Program-made: the position numbers and the translations under genes
Source of the DNA: Malacoplasma sp.
GTDB taxonomy: Bacteria; Bacillota_I; Bacilli_A; Mycoplasmatales; Mycoplasmoidaceae
NCBI GenBank assembly: GCA_029050415.1
Contig: JAIDMU010000095.1
Coordinates: 1-5,277 of the forward strand
Direction of reading: 5' to 3'
Length of the DNA stretch: 5,277 nucleotides
Part shown: piece by piece, positions 1-5,277 of the stretch
How positions within the stretch are numbered: position 1 is the stretch's first letter
How the letters are laid out: each line of letters opens with the position of its first letter
The notes under the pieces: model-generated
What the model was told of the DNA's origin: nothing
Seen by the model: the letters and a program-made list of their open reading frames with translations, nothing else
Database searches by the model: none

Positions 1-8
1 ACATATAT

Positions 9-1436
9 TTACTCTATTGAAATATCATCTAAATTAGAAATATCAATTGGTTTGTTTAAATCTAAATTTTCATTTAAATTTTTAAGTAATTCTTGTTTGT
101 CTTCAACAAAATCATAATCTTTAACTTTTTTGATAATACCAAAAGTTTGAACAGTATCAATTACTTCCATCGATAATGAAGATGCATTCATTAATTCATT
201 AATCAATTCATCTTCAATGATTTCACTATTTGATTTTCAATTATATGTATAAGTTCAATTTGTGTTTAAATGTTTCAATAAATCATTTTTGTAGTTTTGA
301 TCATTAATTGCAAGTGAGTGAATTTTGTGACCTGACTCTTGTAAGTGTTTAATTTTTTTCAGAATATTTTTAGGTAATTTTTTAAACACAAAATCTGACA
401 TTATCAAAATATTTGCTTTGTTATATTTACTTTTATGCATTACATTTTCAATAGTATGAAATAATTTTTCTAAATCAGTTCCACCATAAAATGATTTTCT
501 TAAATTCATTTTAACTGTTTTAAACTTTACTTGACTATTGTATAAATCATAAAATTTTGCATCCATTGAAAAAGGAATAAACACAATGTTCATATTTAAT
601 CTTTCCAATTCTCTAACAAAAACTAAAGTTAAAGCTTTAGAAATAATTTCTTTCATATTACGCATTGATCCAGAAGTATCTAAACAAATAAATATAGGTC
701 CTCTTTCACCAATGTCTTTTTGACGAATAATTCATTCTTCTTGAAGTTCTCTTTCAATTCCCCAAAGTTGGTAAGTTAATAATTTTTGTTCAATGAAGTT
801 TTTCAAAAAGATAATTTCTAAATCTGGATCATCAAGTTGAGCAATTTCATTAGGAATCAAATTATTTAAATCACTACTTTGATATAAAGCAAAAGTTTCT
901 TGTGGAATGTTTTCCATAAACAAATCTTTTTCTTGTTCAACCAACTCCAAATTTTCTTCAATATATGTCCCAATAATTCGAATAAATCTTTTTAAATTTT
1001 CATCATCTTTAACAATATTGAAATAATTTTCTACAGCTTTAAACAACTGTGATTCTCTTTCTTCAACCTTTGTTAAATCTCATAAAATACTTAAATCATA
1101 CTCTTTAGTTTCTGGTACTTGATCTAAAACTTTAATTGGAGAAGCTATTGCAATTTTTTCATCAGTTGGAACAGTAAACAAAGTTTCATTAGCTTTTAAA
1201 TCATCTTCAGTCATTCTTTTAGATTCAAAATATTTAATGATTGGAAATAAATTTAATGCATTTTCTTTTTTTCTTTTAACAGAATTAATTAATTCTTTTT
1301 TAAACTTTTCATATTGTTGTTTAGTTGGATTATTACCTTCCCCATTAACAAAATAATAAAGTTTTAAAACTGTTGTTTGACTTTGTTCTAAAAGACTAAC
1401 TATTTGGTTAACAATATCTATTTCTTTAAATATCAT
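9..1436 (-). CDS. viaA: ViaA-like VWA-domain protein, partner of the MoxR ATPase RavA
   Basis: A 475-aa protein read with TGA as Trp (TGA at W119, W235, W394 and W400; one TGG at W225); the stop is TAA. The first ~240 residues are charged and probably helical. A VWA domain follows with a complete MIDAS metal site: DTSGSM (D253, S255, S257), T320 in YGGTDLEK and D348 in MSDFV. The stretch SDF...LP...K.K.LQ resembles E. coli ViaA as I remember it, and the length is close to that protein (about 480 aa). After the VWA fold there is an extra acidic tail of about 75 residues that I do not recall in the E. coli protein. The start ATG has AGGAA 6 nt upstream. The gene lies 62 nt after ravA, as in the enterobacterial ravA-viaA operon. 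It probably acts in the cytosol, coupling the ATPase to client proteins. The ViaA assignment is strong; the clients are unknown. Confidence 0.87.
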
Positions 1437-1478
1437 AGCCTATTCCTATTTTCTTAAATATATGTTGTAGTAATAAAA

Positions 1479-1509
1479 TAAATAGTTAATTTGAAAAATT
1501 AACTATTTA
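1479..1509 (-). repeat. Perfect 14-bp hairpin at the ravA stop codon
   Basis: Bases 1479-1492 (TAAATAGTTAATTT) are the exact reverse complement of 1496-1509, with a 3-nt loop. The stem contains the ravA TAA stop and is followed on the minus strand by TTTTATTA. It could be a weak or partial intrinsic terminator that lowers viaA expression, or an mRNA processing or stability element. It has only two G-C pairs, so strong termination is doubtful. viaA follows with its own ribosome binding site. Confidence 0.6.
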
Positions 1510-3220
1510 ATGTTGGTAAAATTTTGTCTTTATCTTTTGTTGTGAATCCATAGTTAATTAGTTTAATGTAAACAAACATGTCTTTTGTTTTATCAACTAT
1601 ATCTTCAAGTTTTTGAATAGAGTCCTCAATAGCTTCTTTTAAGAAACCTAAATCTTTTTTCTCAACAAAAATGTTATTTGCTGTTACTCCATCAAATCTT
1701 TTTTCTCTTAATATTTTTAAACCATCAATGTCTAAGTTAATTCTATTAATTAAAGTCGTAGCAGTATTTTTAATGTCTTTAATGAAATCAACTGTTGGTC
1801 TAACTAAACGGTAGTGATCAACTTCTTTTTCTTCAAAGTTAGTATAAATTTTAATTTTTTCACCATTTTCATTTGCATCTCTATATACAAAGAAATTAGT
1901 TCCATCATATTTAATTAATGCACGTTTAGATGGAGAAGCACTTGTTTTAAATTCTTCAGCTGTACAATAATTAACCATTCAATCCATAACTTCAAAGTTA
2001 TCATTTTTTGGAATATTGTCAATATCTTCTTTTTTAAAGAAATATTTGTTTTTTTCACCATCCATAAAGTAATAATAAACACCTTGTTTATTACGGTATG
2101 GTTTAATAACAACATTAGCTTTCTTTTCGTGGATAGCAATGTTATCAATAATTGTTTCTCTAATTTTATTGAAAGATTCAACAGCATAAGCATATCTTCC
2201 ATCAATTCCATATTCAATTGAAGATGCTGTATCATTAATCATTTTAATAATTTCTGGAATTTGTGTAGTGTTGTTTCAAATTACATTTTGTAATATAAAA
2301 CAGTCAGTTACATCAACATGTAATCTACCATTCAAATATGCTGAAGTTCTAAGTAGTGATCCAATTTTTTTTCATTTACGGTCAGAAACATAAATTAAGT
2401 CAAAGTCATTTGGATTTTGGTTTACTTCTTTAACTTTTTCATTAAACTCATTAATTTTCTTTCTTAATAGTGAAATGAATCTTTTTACATTCTTTGGAAT
2501 TTCAACATAGTGTGTATTTTTAGCAACAGTTTGCAAATATGATAATTCAAATTTTTCTGATTCAGATAATTCTTGTTCATCTAAAATGTTTACTGGATTA
2601 TCAATTAAGTTAAGCAATTTATCTTCAGCTTGAATTGGTTTCATATCAACTCTAATAATGAAACGGTCTCATAACGCTTCTAGACCTTTATTTCTTTCAG
2701 GTAACTCGTTTGATGCTGCAATTAACAATGCTAATGGAACTCTAACTGGTTTACCATCATTAATAAATATTTTTTCATTAATAATCATCAATAATGCATT
2801 TTGAATTGAAGATGATGCTTTTCAAATTTCATCTAAGAACCCAATTTCAGCAGTAGGCAAATAACCATCAGTTTTTCTAACATATTTACCTTGTTTTAAT
2901 TGAACAATGTCAATTGGTCCAAAGATTTCATCTGGAGTACTATATCTGTTCATCAAAACTTCAAAAGTATTTGAGTTTCTAAAGATGTCAGCAACTTTTC
3001 TTGAAACTAAAGATTTAGCAATCCCTGGAGGACCCAACATGAAAATAGATTCACCAGCCATTGCACAAAGGAAAGAAAGTTTTAAAACTTCTTCTCTTTC
3101 CACAGTATTTTTAGATACTTTAGAGATAACATTAACAACTTGTTGTCTAGTTTTTTCAGCTTCTAATTTGATTTGTTCAATTTCTTGATTACTCAAGTTT
3201 CTTAATTTATCATTATTCAT
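1499..3220 (-). CDS. ravA: RavA-like MoxR-family AAA+ ATPase
   Basis: A 573-aa protein whose Trp codons that I traced (W133, W184, W283, W315, W414) are all TGA. The AAA+ module has Walker A GPPGIAKS (63-70), Walker B IGFLDE (126-131), sensor-1 Asn in AASNELPE (N171) and a probable arginine finger in LEALWDRF (R186). The segments STPDEIFGP, GYLPTAEI.FLDEIWKA and YVSDRKWKK (about 277-285) match E. coli RavA closely as I remember it, so it is more specific than a generic MoxR. Residues ~330-480 are beta-rich and correspond in position to the RavA LARA domain, but I see little similarity there. The C-terminus is helical. It is expected to form a ring-shaped ATPase that works with ViaA, encoded next in the operon. 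I chose the ATG at 3220 over the one at 3226 because AGGAG lies 8 nt before the former and only 2 nt before the latter. Only the LARA equivalence is weak. Confidence 0.9.
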
Positions 3221-3228
3221 CGACATTT

Positions 3229-3233
3229 CTCCT
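3229..3233 (-). promoter_or_regulatory. Ribosome binding site of ravA (AGGAG)
   Basis: AGGAG on the minus strand lies 2 nt before the ATG at 3226 and 8 nt before the ATG at 3220. Normal spacing favours the second ATG, which removes two residues (Met-Ser) from the longest reading. The 38-nt gap to the upstream gene shows no convincing promoter, so translation is probably from a polycistronic mRNA. Confidence 0.7.
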
Positions 3234-3258
3234 ATATATTACTACTTATTCAATGATA

Positions 3259-4116
3259 TTATTTAGAGTTAATTTGCATTAAAACTTTTTCAATTTGTTC
3301 GTCCACATATTTTTTAGTTGCTGCATCTGTATCATTTACAGGTTGTGTAAGATTTGTAATGCTTTTAAAATTTGCATCAATAAAAATAGAATTATTTGCA
3401 CTATCTGTGAAAGTATGATGCTTTTCAAACATTTGAATTTCTTGCATCATTGGTTGAAGTTCATCAAAATTTTCTAGCATAAAAATATTTACTAAATCTG
3501 TTAACTTCAACATTGTACTTCTTGTCATGTTCATTACATCATTTGGAACTTCTACACCATTATCAGCCATATCTTTTAATTTTTCATATAGCTTTTTAAC
3601 TTTATCAAGTTCACCTTTATAAGCTTTTTCCAAATTTTCTGGTGTAAGCATTTCAGAATCAGTGTTTCTTAAACGGTCCCTAATGTTTGCTTGTAAATCA
3701 TTCCAAGAAATAGCAAATATATTTGGATTAATAATCACTTGATTATTTGCTTTATAATTTTGATCTCTTACATGCTCTTTGTAATCATAAACATTTTTAG
3801 CTATTATTTTATACAAATAACCATACTTTTTATGATTACCTTTTCTAATGGCCATAATAATTGATTTACGATATAACTCAATTTCAGCCTTACTAGGAGC
3901 ATCTAAAGTTTTGTTCATGAACTTATAAATAGTAGCAACTATGTCATCACTTCTATCTATAATTTTTGAATATAATTGTAAATTTTTTCTAAATTCTTCA
4001 CTATCATATTCAAAATCTAAATGATCTGTACTATCTACATCAGTTGTTTTTTTGTTTTCAACTGCTTCAGGTTGTCCTTCAACTTCTTGAACATTTGAAT
4101 CCTTTTCTTTAGCCAT
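3259..4116 (-). CDS. Unrecognised charged helical protein with tail-fibre-like C-terminal motif; first gene of the ravA-viaA operon
   Basis: A 285-aa protein that I do not recognise as a whole. Residues 1-40 are acidic and look disordered (rich in E, D, T and V). Residues ~41-235 are charged and probably helical, with several K/E-rich stretches that could form coiled coils. There is no signal peptide or membrane segment, so it should be cytosolic. Residues ~241-278 read IFIDANFKSITNLTQPV followed by NDTDAATKKYVDEQIEK. This pattern (ITNL..P....DAA.K.YVD) is well known from phage tail-fibre and receptor-binding proteins, where it precedes trimeric coiled coils. The single Trp (W128) is TGG. The start ATG at 4116 has AGGAA 7 nt upstream; a TTG at 4131 is in frame but lacks this. 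A promoter lies just upstream and ravA starts 38 nt downstream. Co-transcription suggests a client, adaptor or scaffold of RavA-ViaA; that role is inference. Confidence 0.85.
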   Translation of the reverse strand: MAKEKDSNVQEVEGQPEAVENKKTTDVDSTDHLDFEYDSEEFRKNLQLYSKIIDRSDDIVATIYKFMNKTLDAPSKAEIELYRKSIIMAIRKGNHKKYGYLYKIIAKNVYDYKEHVRDQNYKANNQVIINPNIFAISWNDLQANIRDRLRNTDSEMLTPENLEKAYKGELDKVKKLYEKLKDMADNGVEVPNDVMNMTRSTMLKLTDLVNIFMLENFDELQPMMQEIQMFEKHHTFTDSANNSIFIDANFKSITNLTQPVNDTDAATKKYVDEQIEKVLMQINSK

Positions 4117-4264
4117 ATTTAATTTCCTCAAAAAAATATAAGTTTTAGTTAAATGTATAAACTACAAAGATACTCTTATATTATATTATGTAAAAAAATA
4201 AAAAACAAATTTTATTTAGTGAAAATTAAAAATATAGGTATATAATAAAAGTTTATACAATATT
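4117..4264. other. Intergenic region between the hydrolase group and the ravA operon
   Basis: This 148-nt stretch is extremely AT-rich and contains no plausible reading frame. It holds the promoter at 4180-4208 and the ribosome binding site of the 285-aa gene (AGGAA at 4124-4128). I found no GC-rich stem followed by a U-run that would end the upstream transcript. Confidence 0.6.
4180..4208 (-). promoter_or_regulatory. Sigma-70-type promoter of the three-gene ravA-viaA operon
   Basis: On the minus strand, TTGTTT (4203-4208) and a perfect TATAAT (4180-4185) are separated by exactly 17 nt. Transcription would start near 4173, giving a leader of about 57 nt before the ATG at 4116. The -35 box is weak (TTG only), as is common in AT-rich genomes, and chance TATAAT-like words are frequent in such DNA. 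The exact spacing and its position in the only sizeable intergenic gap support it. Confidence 0.6.
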
Positions 4265-4513
4265 TTAATATTTAAATTTTTTTATTAAATTTCTTGATTT
4301 AGAATAAACCTTTTCTGCATTATTAACTAATCAAAGTTCTTTTTCTAAAGCTTCTTTTTCTAAAATCTCTGCTTCAATTTTCAAAAGATATGTTTCATAC
4401 TCATCAACATACAAAGGTGTTTTATGAATATCTGACAATGTTAATTCATCTTTTACTCTTTCATTAATTGTATAATTTTCAATAATAGCAATATCATCAA
4501 TTCCTTTTTGCAT
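4265..4513 (-). CDS. Small hypothetical protein, possible C-terminal coiled coil
   Basis: An 82-aa protein of unknown family. One in-frame TGA (4331-4333, W61) is read as Trp; under the standard code it would end at 60 residues. The start ATG has GGAG 5 nt upstream, and the stop is TAA. The N-terminal half is acidic with isoleucine-rich stretches. The middle (about 43-60) is a charged helix with the duplicated unit LEKE-A-LEKE, and the C-terminus turns basic (SKSRNLIKKFKY). No signal peptide or membrane segment is visible. It lies 35 nt after the hydrolase gene on the same strand, so the two are probably co-transcribed. There is no clear terminator after it, so read-through into the ravA operon is possible. 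No function can be assigned. Confidence 0.75.
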
Positions 4514-4548
4514 AGCAACTCCAAAAAATATAAAAAATTTTTAATAAA

Positions 4549-5277
4549 TTATTTTATAAAATCATTTATTTTAGTTAAAGCAATGTTTGTTTTTTCAGCA
4601 ATAGGAACATGTTTAGTATTTTCAATAGTAAAAATTTCAAAAACAGGATTTTGCTTAAAAATAAAAACACTCTCTTCATAAGGAATGATATTATCTTCTT
4701 TTCCTAAAATCAATAGAGTAGGTTTTTTATTGTTATTAATTGCTTGTAAAGCACCTATATTTAGCTCATCTTGATTTTCTTTATCGATAATTTTTTTTAA
4801 AAATTTTTGTTTTTGCAATCTTTGAAACTCTATACTAATAAACCTTAAATAATTCTTTTCAGATCCAAAAAAAGCAATTGGATTATAAAAAAGTTCTTTA
4901 CCAATCATTTCCATTTGTTCTAATGTATCTGGAATTAAATATTTAATAATAGTTTCATAATTTTTTTTACTTGCAGGATTAGCAGGTGATTCTAAAATTA
5001 TTTTTTCTACTCTGCTTGAAATTCTAGAATCATTAGCAATAATATTACAAATTCCTCCACCCATTGAATGGCCAAATAAAATAATATTTTTAATGTCATA
5101 ATCTAAAATAAATTCAATTGCTAATTCTGAAAAATTATGAATTGAAATTTCATTTTCACTAACAACTGGTGTTTGACCATGACCTGGCATGTCAAAAGCA
5201 TAGAAGTTACAATTTAAAAATTTATCAATAATATTACTTTTATTTTTGTAACTTCCTGTAAAAGCATGGAAATAAAC
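4549..5277 (-). CDS. Alpha/beta-hydrolase fold protein (N-terminus beyond the window)
   Basis: A partial gene: 242 residues are visible and the frame is still open at the right edge of the window, where it begins VYFHAFTGSYKNK. This looks like the oxyanion-hole strand near the N-terminus, so perhaps only 20-40 residues are missing. DMPGHGQT follows, then the nucleophile elbow GHSMGG (Ser at visible residue 71), an acid in LGKEDNIIP (Asp 195) and a His in NTKHVPIAE (His 223). Together these make a complete Ser-Asp-His triad. The family covers carboxylesterases, lysophospholipases, acylglycerol lipases and related enzymes; the substrate cannot be told. Mollicutes usually carry several such enzymes, thought to act on host-derived lipids or esters. 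There is no membrane segment in the visible part. It is followed by the 82-aa gene in the same direction. Confidence 0.88.
   Translation of the reverse strand, partial: VYFHAFTGSYKNKSNIIDKFLNCNFYAFDMPGHGQTPVVSENEISIHNFSELAIEFILDYDIKNIILFGHSMGGGICNIIANDSRISSRVEKIILESPANPASKKNYETIIKYLIPDTLEQMEMIGKELFYNPIAFFGSEKNYLRFISIEFQRLQKQKFLKKIIDKENQDELNIGALQAINNNKKPTLLILGKEDNIIPYEESVFIFKQNPVFEIFTIENTKHVPIAEKTNIALTKINDFIK

Noticed and set aside
1915..2235. Open frame of 106 codons on the minus strand in another phase
   Set aside because: It overlaps ravA out of frame, and its composition (Leu, Lys, Ile rich) is that of a shifted reading.
2907..3188. Open frame of 93 codons on the plus strand
   Set aside because: It lies fully inside the conserved AAA+ region of ravA on the other strand and resembles no protein family.
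3295..3477. Open frame of 60 codons on the plus strand
   Set aside because: It is antisense to the 285-aa gene, Cys- and Ile-rich, and without a convincing ribosome binding site.
4117..4131. TTG start giving five extra residues on the 285-aa protein
   Set aside because: The ribosome binding site AGGAA falls inside this extension and is well placed for the ATG at 4116.
4155..4258. 9-bp inverted repeat GTATAAACT (4155-4163) / AGTTTATAC (4250-4258) flanking the promoter
   Set aside because: The arms are 86 nt apart, and a match this short is expected by chance in DNA this AT-rich. No operator can be claimed.
4551..4562. 12-bp palindrome ATTTTATAAAAT at the end of the hydrolase gene
   Set aside because: It consists of A and T only, has no loop and no following U-run, so it is not a credible terminator.
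1..5277. CRISPR array, insertion sequence, tRNA or rRNA
   Set aside because: No regularly spaced repeats, transposase motifs, terminal repeats or cloverleaf-like sequences were seen on either strand.

Overview
The window comes from a very AT-rich, low-GC genome in which TGA is read as tryptophan (translation table 4). This points to a mollicute: Mycoplasma, Mesoplasma, Spiroplasma or a relative. The species cannot be fixed from the sequence. The case for the recoding is strong. In-frame TGA codons split two of the genes under the standard code, and several fall exactly where homologues carry a conserved Trp, for example LDEI-W after Walker B and SDRK-W in the RavA helical domain. All genes lie on the minus strand, so the biological order runs from high to low coordinates.

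From right to left there are two gene groups. The first is an alpha/beta-hydrolase (4549 to beyond 5277, its N-terminus cut by the window edge), followed after 35 nt by a small 82-aa protein of unknown function (4265-4513). A 148-nt intergenic stretch (4117-4264) then holds a good promoter with a perfect TATAAT box. It drives the second group: a 285-aa unrecognised, mostly charged and helical protein (3259-4116), then ravA (1499-3220), then viaA (9-1436). The gaps inside this group are 38 and 62 nt, so it is probably one operon. A perfect 14-bp AT-rich hairpin sits on the ravA stop codon, between ravA and viaA.

RavA is a MoxR-family AAA+ ATPase with Walker A, Walker B, sensor 1 and arginine finger all visible. 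ViaA is its von Willebrand factor A (VWA) partner with an intact MIDAS metal site. MoxR/VWA pairs generally act as chaperone-like remodelling machines on specific client proteins. In E. coli the pair is linked to LdcI lysine decarboxylase and to respiratory complexes. I infer that a mollicute would lack most of those clients, so the client here is probably different.

The most interesting item is the leading gene of the operon. Its last 45 residues carry a pattern typical of phage tail-fibre and receptor-binding proteins (ITNL..PV...DAATKKYVD). It is a natural candidate for a lineage-specific client, adaptor or scaffold of the RavA-ViaA machine.
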